Positions 51,119 to 61,500 of a stretch of DNA of 64,000 nucleotides are shown piece by piece. Where the stretch lies: contig JBJMGV010000065.1 in assembly GCA_045807725.1 (NCBI GenBank), positions 62,001-126,000 of the forward strand. The letters run 5' to 3'. Position 1 is the first letter of the stretch, and every line of letters starts with the position of its first letter. The notes below the pieces were generated by a model. That model worked only from the letters and a program-made list of their open reading frames with translations. It was not told where the DNA came from and did not search any database. The DNA comes from DATENM01 sp045807725. GTDB taxonomy: Bacteria; Acidobacteriota; Blastocatellia; UBA7656. The translations under genes and the position numbers were made by a program.

Positions 51119-52933
51119 TTATTCTGAAGCAAGAGCGCGTTCGGCGGCGATGACTTCGGGCAGGTCGCGGTCAGCGGACTTCCAGGCGTCGAGAAAGCGT
51201 TGATACTCAACGCGGGCGCGCTCGGCGTCGCCGCGCCGCCGCAAGGCTTGGGCGTAACGAAAACGCAGCAGCGGACTGGCCGGGTTCTGCGCCATCAGCC
51301 GCTCGCATTCACTGACGGCCTCGTCGGCGCGGCCCATCTCTAACAGCGCATCGGCAAGACTCATCTCCGCGCCATCCACGTTCCACAGAATCGGCGGCTG
51401 ACCGCAAGCGGCGCGCAGTATCTTTATGGCTTCGTCGCCTTGCCCGCTTCTGAACGCGACGACGCCGCGCAACAGCTCCAGAGCTTTTGATGCCCGCGCC
51501 GTCGGGACGCCGCCTGATGATCTTCCTCCAGTATTGTTCAGCAACTCATTCAGCAGCCGGTTGGCTTCGCCGATCTCGCCCCTGGCCAGCGCAACGCGCA
51601 ACAGGCCGCCGAAGTTATTGCGATGCCGAATCTCCTGCTGCGCTGCAAGTGTAGCCTCGGTTACATCACCTTTACTCAGGTAGATCAACACCAGCCGGTG
51701 GTATCCTTGCGCGCGATCCCAGTCTGACGGCGCGACATCAAGGTATCGTTTGTAAGCGGCGATGGCGTCGCGGTAACGACCGATGCGAAAGAACACGTCG
51801 CCCAGATGCATACGCGCGAAGTGAAACTGCGGGTTGATCTCCAGGGCGCGGCGGAATTCGGCCAGCGCCTCGTCAAAGCGGCCCGCTTCGTTATAGGTCA
51901 TGCCGAGCGAGTCGTGCGCGTTGGCTTCCATCGGCGCAAGCTCGACATAACGCTGATGCGCCGCAATCGCTTCGTCATAGCGTCCCAGCCCGTAAAGCGA
52001 AAAGCCGAGCGCGTTGTATAGCTCTTTCGCTTCCGAGTCGATCAGCAAGCCCTGGCGGTAAGTCGCTATCGCCGCCTCCGGGTCTTTACGGAGGGAGTAA
52101 CCCAATCGCAGATAGGCTTCGACCTCAAGCGGGTAACGCGCGATGATCTCTTTCAACCAGCGGACGGAATTCTCATTATCGTCATTGGCCGCCGCGTACC
52201 AAGTGTTGATGTAGAGCCTGTCTTTTTCGGTCAGCCGGTGCGCCAGTTGAAAGGCGCGTTCGAGATAAGTTCGCGCGCGCTCGCCTTCGTTGACCAGCAC
52301 CATCGCGTAGGTGTAGCCGATGCGCGCGTAAGCCATCGCAAATTCCGAGTCGAGCCGCGCGGCCCGCTCAAGCAGCGCCAGCGCCTCCGCCGTGTGATAA
52401 GCCTGCGCCTTCTCAACCGCCAGCGAATAACACCGATAGGCTTCGAGGTTGCTGGTCATCACTTCGCCGAGCGGCGCGCGGCGTTCGGCCTCCGTCGCCA
52501 CGTCGCCGAGATGCGCCGCCAGCTTGAGCGAAAGCAGATCGACCTGCGCGAGAATCTGTTCGGGGCGGTCGGCGGTGAAGCTTTCGGCGGCGATGAACTG
52601 GCCGCTCTCAGCATCGTGCAGCGCCGCGCCCACACGTATCTTGTCGCCGAGCCGCGTGAAGCTGCCCATCACAATCGTCTCGGCGTGAATGCGCCGCGCG
52701 ATGTCGAGCGCTTCGTCGAGGTGAAGGTGCGCCGCTTCGCCGTGACCTCGCCGTTCGAGCAGCAGGTGAAGCTGCTGGCGGCCAAGCACAGTCAGGCGGG
52801 CCGAGCGCGATAGGTTGGTAATCAACATATCGGCGAGGCCCTCGCGCAACCAATCGAGATCGGCGCTGGCCGACTGATTATCGAAGAAGATGACGGCGAC
52901 CGTCCGGCGACCCGGAACCTGCGGCAAAGGCAT
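51119..52933 (-). CDS. TolB-like/TPR sensor half of a CadC-like regulator
   Basis: This is a 604-residue protein. Residues about 1-140 resemble the TolB N-terminal/FlgO-like domain (TVAVIFFDNQSASADLDWLR, ARRIHAETIVMGSF). Residues about 185-600 are a long array of tetratricopeptide repeats (AYLRLGYSLRKDPEAAIATY, ANAHDSLGMTYNEAGRFDEA, FHFARMHLGDVFFRIGRYRD). It has no signal peptide. The gene begins at the codon directly after the TAG stop of the winged-helix gene and in the same frame, so it is the C-terminal part of what is normally a single membrane regulator. No Shine-Dalgarno precedes its ATG. Confidence 0.82.
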   Translation of the reverse strand: MPLPQVPGRRTVAVIFFDNQSASADLDWLREGLADMLITNLSRSARLTVLGRQQLHLLLERRGHGEAAHLHLDEALDIARRIHAETIVMGSFTRLGDKIRVGAALHDAESGQFIAAESFTADRPEQILAQVDLLSLKLAAHLGDVATEAERRAPLGEVMTSNLEAYRCYSLAVEKAQAYHTAEALALLERAARLDSEFAMAYARIGYTYAMVLVNEGERARTYLERAFQLAHRLTEKDRLYINTWYAAANDDNENSVRWLKEIIARYPLEVEAYLRLGYSLRKDPEAAIATYRQGLLIDSEAKELYNALGFSLYGLGRYDEAIAAHQRYVELAPMEANAHDSLGMTYNEAGRFDEALAEFRRALEINPQFHFARMHLGDVFFRIGRYRDAIAAYKRYLDVAPSDWDRAQGYHRLVLIYLSKGDVTEATLAAQQEIRHRNNFGGLLRVALARGEIGEANRLLNELLNNTGGRSSGGVPTARASKALELLRGVVAFRSGQGDEAIKILRAACGQPPILWNVDGAEMSLADALLEMGRADEAVSECERLMAQNPASPLLRFRYAQALRRRGDAERARVEYQRFLDAWKSADRDLPEVIAAERALASE

Positions 52934-53515
52934 CTAGGCGACTGCGCTGCTCTGCCGCGTCAGCCGCCTTTGCAGGCCGACCCACAACCCGGCCACCAGC
53001 GCAATGGCGATGACGGCGATGACGGCCTGCGCCAGGTGGAGATGAAACCAGCGGCGCGGCTTGGGCGGCGACGTGACCGCTGCGACTTCGCGGACAGGGC
53101 TGATCGCGTCGTCACGAATCTCTTCCTTGTACTCGAATTCGACAGAGGTAATCTCTTCAAAGGTGAGCGGCGGCGCATCGTCCGTATAGACCGCCTCGAC
53201 CGCGCCGATGAAACGGTAGCCGGCTTTAGGGATCGTCTTGATGTAACGAGGGCGGCGCGAGTCGTCGCCGAGCGCGCGCCGCAACTCAACGATGACTTGC
53301 ACGAGCGCGTCGTCGGTTACGGCGGCGCTGCCCCAGATGTGCGCGATCAACTCTTCCTTAGTGACTAGACGCTGGCGATTTTCGATGAGGTAGAGGAGCA
53401 GATGATAAGACTTCGGGCGCAGCGCGCGCTCGCTGTCGCCGCGCTGCAAGCAGCCGAGCGCCGTGTTCAGCTCAAGGCCGTCAAAGCGGTAGATTGGCTT
53501 TCCCACTAACTTCAC
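52934..53515 (-). CDS. CadC-like winged-helix regulator with one membrane helix, ending at an in-frame TAG
   Basis: This is a 193-residue protein. The OmpR/PhoB-type winged helix is at about residues 8-105 (YRFDGLELNTALGCLQRGDS, SYHLLLYLIENRQRLVTKEE, IVELRRALGDDSRRPRYIKT, GYRFIG). A linker follows, then a membrane helix at about 165-182 (AVIAVIAIALVAGLWVGL). It stops at TAG (52936-52934), and the following in-frame codon is the ATG of the TolB/TPR gene. A GTG start at 53515 with GAGAGAG upstream is chosen; a start at 53623 is possible. Such proteins sense an envelope signal and activate transcription. The split may be genuine, suppressed or an error. Confidence 0.78.
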   Translation of the reverse strand: MKLVGKPIYRFDGLELNTALGCLQRGDSERALRPKSYHLLLYLIENRQRLVTKEELIAHIWGSAAVTDDALVQVIVELRRALGDDSRRPRYIKTIPKAGYRFIGAVEAVYTDDAPPLTFEEITSVEFEYKEEIRDDAISPVREVAAVTSPPKPRRWFHLHLAQAVIAVIAIALVAGLWVGLQRRLTRQSSAVA

Positions 53516-53721
53516 GACAACTCTCTCAAGCAAAGGGCCGGCGCGCGCGCCACTTCTCCGGGCATTGTCTGTTAAACGAACAAGGCCGAGGCTGCCGACG
53601 GCTCGGCGATGCGTTCTCGGCATAATCTCGTCGTTTTCTCGTTACTTTTGCGGGCAAGCGATGCAATAACTTGCTTGCGAACATCGCCGCCCTGCAGTGA
53701 AGGAGCATAGCGGTCGGCGGC

Positions 53722-53730
53722 ATTATACCA
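53722..53730 (-). promoter_or_regulatory. Extended -10 promoter for the winged-helix regulator
   Basis: On the minus strand TGGTATAAT (TGn plus perfect TATAAT) lies in the divergent spacer. It would start transcription near 53715. No -35 is evident. Confidence 0.5.
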
Positions 53731-53748
53731 CGATCTTCCGGCGACACG

Positions 53749-54018
53749 ATGATGATTCAACGAAGCGCGACATTGCGAATCACGACCATTCGGCGGCTCT
53801 GTGTTCGCGCCGAAGCCTACACCTTCCGCGCCCGCTGTCAGGTCTGCAATTGCGAAGTCGAGATGCTTCCCGCTGACGGTGCGCGCGCCGTCCTCGCCAT
53901 TGACCTTGGCGCGTTCAAGCGCCTGCTCGACGCCGGCGTCATCCACTCGATACTCACGGTCAGCGGCAGCCTGTGGGTCTGCAAGGAATCGCTGATCGCC
54001 GGACAGGAGAAACAATAA
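53749..54018 (+). CDS. Small zinc-ribbon/HTH-like protein coupled to the M48 protease
   Basis: This is an 89-residue protein. A basic N-terminus (ATLRITTIRRLCVRAEAYTF) is followed by CQVCNCEVEML, a zinc-ribbon-like Cys cluster, and a predicted helix-turn-helix (ARAVLAIDLGAFKRLLDAGV) that resembles the MerR-like small proteins common in Acidobacteriota, which end VCKESLI-like. A second Cys pair is incomplete, so zinc binding is unproven. Its stop overlaps the next ATG (TAATG), which implies co-translation with the protease and perhaps control of it. Confidence 0.6.
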   Translation: MMIQRSATLRITTIRRLCVRAEAYTFRARCQVCNCEVEMLPADGARAVLAIDLGAFKRLLDAGVIHSILTVSGSLWVCKESLIAGQEKQ

Positions 54019-55469
54019 TGAAACGCCAGGCCCTCTATCTCACGCTTCTGGTCTTTGCCCTTAGCGCGTGGCCGCTTCAGGCCGCCCCGCGAGTCGAAGC
54101 CCATTCCCCGACCACATTCAGCAACGGCGGCGCGCAACAATCTACCGCTGCGCCCGCCGACGCGCAAGGTGTCGTCGCGCAGGCCGAGGCGCTGCTCAAG
54201 CAGGCGCGCGAGACCGGCGCGAGTTACGCCAACAACAAAGACGACCAGTCAAAGAAGGCGACAAAGAAGGCCCTCGAAGAAGCCGAGAAGCTGATGAAGG
54301 AGGCGCTCAAGCATGACCCGGCTTGCGAGAAATGCACCGAGCACCTGGCCCGCGCTTATCTCTACAAGAGCTACTTCGGATTTGAGAAAGATTACGATGA
54401 CTGCCTCAAGGTGGCGACGCAGGGTTTGACGCGCTTTCCGAGCAACGCGCCGCTCGCTTACATCAAAGGCGTCGCGCATTACAACAGCGGCGAATACGCC
54501 GAAGCCGTCCGCGCGCTGAACCGCTACATCGGCGGCGCGACGGGTGATCCGAAAGGCGCGGCGCAGGCGCAGCAACTAATGGCGGATAGTCAGCAGCGCT
54601 TCATGAATTCGTGGTACAAGCACGCCGACTTTTATCAATCGAAAGACTCGCGTATGGAAACGGTGGGGCCGGGCTTCAAAAAGGTGACGCTCTTTCAGGT
54701 CACGCCGCAGTGGGAATTGCAACTCGGCGGACAAGCATTCACCGCCGTCACCAACGAATCGCCGACATTACAGGATCAAGAGATTCAGACTTATGTTGAA
54801 GGGCTGGTGCAACGGCTGACCAACAAAACGCCCGGCCCGGCTTTCTCTTACAAGGTGACGATTTTGAAATCGCCAGCCGTCAACGCGATGACGGTTCCCG
54901 GCCACGTCTTCGTCAACCTCGGACTGTTTGCCTTTGCCGAATCGGAATCAGAGTTCGTCGGCGTGCTGGCGCACGAGATGGGTCACAACTATGGCCACCA
55001 CGCCGGACGCCGCTTCATCAAGGCCGTGCAGGCGCAGCAGTGGGCGAATCTGGCCGCATCGCTCGTCAACCCACAGAATCAGGTGGCGCAACTGGCAACG
55101 CAACTGGCCGGGCAGATCGGCGCGCAGCTTTTCATCCTCGCCTACAGTCGCGGCGAAGAGAAGGAGGCCGACCTTTACGGCGCGCATTTGATGTACAACG
55201 CCGGCTATGATCCGACGGCGCTTTCGATGTTCTTCACCAAGATGTTCAAGGCCAGCCCGAAACAACCTGTGCGCTTCCTGAGCACGCACCCGCCCGTGCC
55301 CGAACGCGCCGCTTACTTGATTGATTACACTGAAGCGTTCCCGCTCGGCTCGTCCGAAGTGAAGACTGACAGCGCCGACTATCAGAAGATTCGCGCCCGC
55401 GTGTTGTCCGCGATGCAGAACACACCCGGCCCGCAAGCCCCCGGCAAAGCCGTGCTGCCGCCCTTGTAA
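54018..55469 (+). CDS. Secreted M48-family metalloprotease with TPR-like N-terminal region
   Basis: This is a 483-residue protein. A signal peptide (MKRQALYLTLLVFALSAW) is followed by helical repeats at about residues 50-195 (AEALLKQARETGASY, EEAEKLMKEALKHDPACEKC). The M48 peptidase domain is at about 245-440, with the zinc site LAHEMGHNYGHH near residue 319 and the third ligand Glu in EEKEADLYGAHLMYNAGYD. It resembles BepA/LoiP-type periplasmic proteases that police outer-membrane assembly, though here the repeats precede the protease domain. GGAGA lies upstream, and the start overlaps the previous stop by one base. Confidence 0.9.
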   Translation: MKRQALYLTLLVFALSAWPLQAAPRVEAHSPTTFSNGGAQQSTAAPADAQGVVAQAEALLKQARETGASYANNKDDQSKKATKKALEEAEKLMKEALKHDPACEKCTEHLARAYLYKSYFGFEKDYDDCLKVATQGLTRFPSNAPLAYIKGVAHYNSGEYAEAVRALNRYIGGATGDPKGAAQAQQLMADSQQRFMNSWYKHADFYQSKDSRMETVGPGFKKVTLFQVTPQWELQLGGQAFTAVTNESPTLQDQEIQTYVEGLVQRLTNKTPGPAFSYKVTILKSPAVNAMTVPGHVFVNLGLFAFAESESEFVGVLAHEMGHNYGHHAGRRFIKAVQAQQWANLAASLVNPQNQVAQLATQLAGQIGAQLFILAYSRGEEKEADLYGAHLMYNAGYDPTALSMFFTKMFKASPKQPVRFLSTHPPVPERAAYLIDYTEAFPLGSSEVKTDSADYQKIRARVLSAMQNTPGPQAPGKAVLPPL

Positions 55470-55487
55470 GCTGACTCGTCTACCGAA

Positions 55488-55521
55488 GCAAGAGCCGCAC
55501 AAGTCATCGCGCGGCTCTTGC
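55488..55521 (+). terminator. Stem-loop after the M48 protease gene
   Basis: GCAAGAGCCGC/GCGGCTCTTGC, an 11-bp perfect stem with a 12-nt loop, lies 18 nt after the stop codon. It is followed by CTTG with little T-run, so termination efficiency is uncertain. Confidence 0.55.
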
Positions 55522-55577
55522 CTTGATCGCTCATCGATCAGCAGCGGCCATCGGTCGCCGTCGTGAGGTCTTTCGCT

Positions 55578-58500
55578 ATGCGAACTCGTTTCCCCGCCCC
55601 GCACTGCTTCCGCATCTTCTTATTGATTATCCTCGTTTGCCTGCTCGCCGCCCGCGCGCTGGCGTGGCAAGGCCCTTACCCGCACGTGCCGCCGGAGTTC
55701 TATCGCGTCGGCAGGCTGCTGACGTGGGACGAGCTGAAGCCCGACGACACCGGCAGGCGCTACTTCAATATGTTTTCCGACTTCAATATGGCGAAGGACT
55801 ATATGGGCCGCGCCTACGAAGACCGCGTCGTGCGCCTCGTCAAAAAAGAAGACCTCGCGCGCACCGAAGACGGTCGCGCCTTTCTCGCCGAAGTCGAGCG
55901 CATTATGGCCGCGCATTATGAAGCAGAGGCGCGCGGCGATTTCGTCGAGCCGCGCAATGACTTCACGCTGATGGTGTCGAGCGAGGCGTCGTTCCAAACT
56001 TTGCTCGGCAACTTGAAAGAGTATTATCGCCCCGACGCGCCGCCATCCGGCGGCAAGGTCGAATCGCACACGCCCGTATTCGACGCGGCACACGAAGCGC
56101 AGCCGCAGCCGGAAGCCGCGCCGCACGAGGCAGAACCTGCCGCCGTCAATCCTGAGAAGCAAGCGGCCATCGAATCATTCCTCCGAACAATCGACGTGAA
56201 GAAGCTGGCGCAAGACCTCGACGCCGGCAATTACGATGTCTTCAAAGACGAGCTGTTCAATCCGAAATCGGGCGACCCCGCCGACACGGCGCGGGCGTGG
56301 AAGAAGGTCTGCTCCAAGTCGGAGTTCCGCCAGCACAGCCAGCTTCTCGCCACGATGCGCTGGAAGATGTTCCTGGACATCTGGGCCGAGGTCGCGCAAG
56401 AGAACGGCATGCCGCTTGAGCTGATCGATTCGGGCAAGCGCAACGCTTATGCGAGCGACATTGACGTGACCGTCTATGCGCGGCCCGAAGATCGCGGCGG
56501 CGCGGCGATGGCCGACATCATCGCCGAAGCCGAGAATCGCTTTCAAAGTAAGTATGATTATAAACCCGATGCGCTCGACATCACCATTCACAACGGCGAT
56601 GTTTTTCTGCCCGACCCTTACAACAGCGGCCAGAGCTTTGAAGAGTATTCGACCAGCCTGCGCCGCGTCGTCGGCGAGCTTCGCACCAAGGTGACGAGCG
56701 GCGGCGACGCTTCGTACGTGCCCGGCGCGAACCTCGACGATGTGCAGAAGCGCGGATTGCGCGACGGCATCGGCACGGCGCTCATCCCCGAAGTCGAAGT
56801 CGTTAGCCGCAGCGCCGATGGCACGCCACTCGAAACCCGCTTTAAGAAACCGACCGCCGTCGAGTTCCGCGTCACCGAGCTTGACCCGTCAGGTTACTTG
56901 ATTAACTCGTCTCTGCGTTTCAGCGGTGTGCGGGCGCGTTACGACCGCAGCAACGCCTTCGGCAATCTCGCGCAAGACCTTGAGAAAGTCTTTCGCAACG
57001 GCAAAGACCCGGCGGCGGTCGCCAAGCTCTTCAATCGCGGTATGGCTCTGGGCGCAGGCGCGGGCCAGATCAATTCGTATCTCGAAATCGAAACGAGCAA
57101 CCTGCCCGATACCGGAATGTCGCCGGAAGAAGCCGCCCGCCTTGCTCTCGAACTTGAGAAACCCGAAACGCGACGACTGCCCAAAGAGCAGTTGCAGCAA
57201 CTACGCGAGCGCGGTCGCAACAAGGCGGTCGCCAAGTTTCGTTGGATCGTCAAAGCCTTTGGCCTTTCGCCGGCCAGCACGCAGCCGGCCAACATCCAGT
57301 GGCTTTACGAGTTGCTCAACACCACGTCGCAGATGGAGATGGACAAGGCCAAAGGCAAATTTGATTTTCAGGGCGAAGGCCGCACGCGTTACTTGAAAAG
57401 ATACTTCGAGCGATTGAGGGCCGCCGACCCGCAGCGCGCCGCGACGCCCGAAGGCGTCAACGAATTGTACGATGAAGCCTACCGCGAGCTGTGCTCAGAG
57501 ATCGTCGAAGCCTTCGAGACGGCGATGGTCAAAGCGACGCGCGACGCCCTGCGCGCCTTGCAGCCGCAACAGCTCAAGCGCAACTCCGCAGGCTTGCTGA
57601 TGCAGGGCGGCAAGCCCGCCGGCAGCGATGCGCAGCGCGCCGCTCAAGAGGTCGCGCGCAAGATCGCCGAAACGCGCCGTGTGGAGTTCGCATTACTTTT
57701 CGACTTCATCGAGCGCGCCGGCTTCGAGATGAATTTCGAGAGCGGCAAGAAACCGCTCTACACCAATTTCATCGGCGACCAGGGCGAGCGGCTGAAGGCA
57801 TTGCGTGAAACCATTCTCGAAAGCGCGCCCCAAGAACTGCGCGCCGACATCGAGAAGCTCGACAACATCGCCCGCACGCAGATGCAGAATTACCTGCGCG
57901 AAGTCGGCGCTAACGGCGCGACCAGCGAACAGGCGCTGGCCGCCAAAGAGCAGATCGTCAACCGCCTGGCCGAAGCCGGCCCCGAAGGCGTCAGCGACAA
58001 CGAACTGGCTGAACACCTGCACCGCCTTCTGCTGATGGACGCCAATCCCGTAGACTGGCCGACCTTGCAGGGCACGCTCAACACGATTGCCGAGAGCTTC
58101 CATAACTCGACGACCGGCACGACCATTGACCCGAAGACCGGCAACCCGGTCAGCCGTAGAGCCGGCGCGGGCTTCGTCGAACAGATGTGGGAGAACTCGA
58201 CCGGCTTGATGGTCGGCAGCGCCGCCGTCAATCTCGCACGCGCCTATGTCACCGGCGGCAAACAAGCGGTCAGGGAAGCCGCCGTCGGCGAAGCATTCAA
58301 CTTGTTGCCGCCGGCTTATGGCATCATCGGCATCGCTTTCAAAGATTTCAGTCGCGGCAAGGTCAAAGAAGGTCTGGTGTCGCTGGCGCAGATGGGCGCG
58401 CTGCACGGCCTCTCAACGCTCGGTTATCCGGGCGTAGGCCACGCCGTGCTGGTCTACAACATCGCCACCGGCGTGCCGCAGGTGGCATACACCTATGTCA

Positions 58501-61500
58501 CCAACAACATCAACGACGATATGGCCGAGCAGGCGTTCCGCTCGCGCCGCGCGCCGGGCAAACGTGCGCAGCGCAATCCATATAAAGACAGCGCCGACCT
58601 CTTCAAAGGCGACACGCCGGAGTTTCCGATCTTCTGGGACAACCCTTGTATGAAGAGTGACGACGGCGAGATCACACCGGAAATCGTCCGCAGAGCCGAG
58701 CACGAGTTCAGGCCGGCAATATGGAAAGAGCTGATCGGGCGCGGCCTGACACCAAGCTCAGGCCAGTGGGCTTCGGAATGGAGCCGGCTGGTGATGAAGT
58801 ACGCCTTCGACCTGCCTTACTATCAGCGGGTGTCGAAGATTTATGATTGCTATCACAATCAGATCATCGCGCAGCGTGACAAGGGCTTCGATGAAGACAA
58901 CGTGCTGAAGTCGGTCTTTGGCAAAGAGGTCGAAGCATGGTTCTCGCGCCAGCCCGACGGCTATCGGTTGGAATTCAACAGCGTCTTCGACATCGGCCCG
59001 AACGAAGGGCGCACGCGGCGGCAGTTGCTCGAACGCATACGGCAACAGGTGATCGCCGAATACAAGCGTTATGAATATGTCACCTTCGACCGCATCAACC
59101 ACGAAGACGAGATGAAGAAGCAGGCCGTCGAGCAGCGCGACAAAATCGCCAACCCCGAAAAACGATTGATAGCGACCAGGAAGCTCGTGCTCGACCGCTT
59201 ACAGCAGAAGATCGAAGGAATGGTGCGGGCGGCGCTCGGCCCACAGTCGCCGGTGCAGACCGCCATCGTTCGCGTCAAAGCGCCGAGCTGGTACGTCAAT
59301 ATGTCGGGCGTGCTGGGCAAAGGTCTTTCAGCGCAGCCGACTGATAAGCCGGCAGAACAGCGCAGCCCGAATCCTACGATCACGAATGGCAGCGACGATG
59401 GCGAGATGCCTATCGCCGTCACTGTGCAGGCCGACCGCGCCGCCTTTCCCGGCCACCCGGCGAATTGGAAGCACGATTACAAATTGATGCTGGCCGGCGC
59501 AGACTCAGCCATCACGCGTGGCAAGCCTGCGGGATTTCAACCGAACGAAGAAGAGCGCAAGACGCTCGAAGAGAAAGACCTCGATGGCCAGCCGCTCAAC
59601 GATGTCTTCACGGTGCGCTTGAAGGCGACGGCGCGAGCCTATGACGAGAACGGTAAGGTCATCGGCGAATCCAAACCCGCGCCGGTCGTCGGCTACTTCA
59701 TCGCGGAAGTGCCGCGCTATCGCCAGGGCATCAACGTCTACGTCAGGCCGCGCGGACCCGACGGCAACTTGATCGATCCCGACAAATTGGACGGCGAGGT
59801 GACAATCGAGAGCCAATCGAAGCCGATCACTTACGACAAGTTTAAGGCTTCGACGCTCTCTACCTCGTTTCAGAATCTCGGCGTCGGCTCGCACACCGTG
59901 GCATTCAAATCGGCGACGCCGAATTTCAGCGGCGGCACGGCGCAGTTTGAAGTGAAAGACCCGTACGGCAAAACGGCGCTGGCGAACAACACGAAGTTCG
60001 ACCCGGTTGTGACCGTCGAAGTCTTCATCACCTACACGCCACCGCCAGCGCAGCCCATCACGCAACCTCAGCCGCCGCCCGGTAAACAGGGTCAGGGCGG
60101 ACAAGGCGGAACAGGCGGAACAGGTGGACAAGGCGGGACAGGTGGGCAAGGTGGAACGGGTGGACAGGGCGGGCAGACCGGACAAGGCGGACAAGGCGGA
60201 CAAGGAGGCAACAAGACGGGCGGACAGACCGGCCAGGGCAACCAACCTCCAACCGGAGGCGGCGGCAAGCAGCCCGACCCGAAAGCCATACTCGAATGCC
60301 AGGGCTTGCTCGCACAGGCGCAGCAGATGATGGCCGCAGGCGACACGGCAGGCGCACAACAGGTCTTGCGACAGTTGCAACAGAAGAATTGCGGCGGCCT
60401 CGACCCGGCAATCAGTCAAGGCATAGGCAATGCCGAACAGCAGATCGAGAGCAACGTCAATACGCTCATCAATGACTTGAATCAAAGCCTTTCGACTACG
60501 GCTTGCGAATACGAAGGCGCGCTGCGCATCGTCGAGCAGGTCAGACAGATCAATCCGAATCATCCGGCCTTGAGCAAGCTCGATCTCAATCAACTGACGC
60601 AGGCAGCCGCCGCGCAGCGTAACGCGCGAGTCTTTCTGCGGCAAGGCAAAGCCGCCATCGAAGCCAAAGACTTGGACGGCGCGATCAGCGCGCTCGCCTC
60701 TGCGCTCGGCGTGCCGAACCTGCCCTCTTGTATGCGCCCACCGATGACGGCGCTCAAGACCGAGCTTGAGCGGCGCAAGGAGTTCATCGCGCTGACTCAG
60801 GAAGTCGAAGACGCGACGCGCCAATGCGATTACACTCGCGCCCAGCAAGCGGTCGGTAGCATCACGCGATTGACGCCGCGCTATGACTTCATCACCAACT
60901 GGATCAACACCGAAGTGCCGAAGCTATCCGAGTTATTGCAACGCCGGCAGCAAGCCATTCAATTCATACGCGAGGCCGGCGCGCTCGCTACGCAAGCCGA
61001 GACCGCCGCCGCTGCGCCATCACCCGATTGGAATCAGGTGTCGCTGCTGGTAGACAACGCCGCAAAGAAACTGGAAGAAGCCGACCGCGTCGCGCCGAAA
61101 TGTTTGAAGGAACGCGACCAGATGGATGCCATACGCCAGCGACTGCTCGGTCTACAACGCAACAAGCCGACGCAGATTCAAACCTCCATCGTGCTGCTGA
61201 TCGACACGTCGGGCAGCATGGGACAGAACAACAAGATGGAGAACGCCAAAGCAGCGGCGCGCGCCTCCGTTCGCAACACGACGAAGACGACGGAGATGGC
61301 CATCCTTAATTTCGATGGCGGTTGTAGCGGTGGCGCAGTGACAGTGGCGTGTCCGTTCACTTCAGACATCAATGCTCTGCTCGCAGCGATTGACGGTCTC
61401 AGGCCCGGCAGCGGCACACCGATGTATATCGCTACTGGCGTTGCCGTCGAGTACGCCAAGAAGAACGCGCGCGGCAAGTCGGTGCTGGTCGTGCTGATGA

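Noticed and set aside
60079..60270. DNA tandem repeat (GGACAAGGC-like) as a mobile element
   Set aside because: It is in-frame Gly/Gln/Thr linker coding sequence of the giant protein.
59505..60848. Long minus-strand open frame (447 codons) opposite the giant gene
   Set aside because: It lies wholly antisense to strongly supported coding sequence (Gly-rich region and beta domains). Long antisense frames are common at this GC content.
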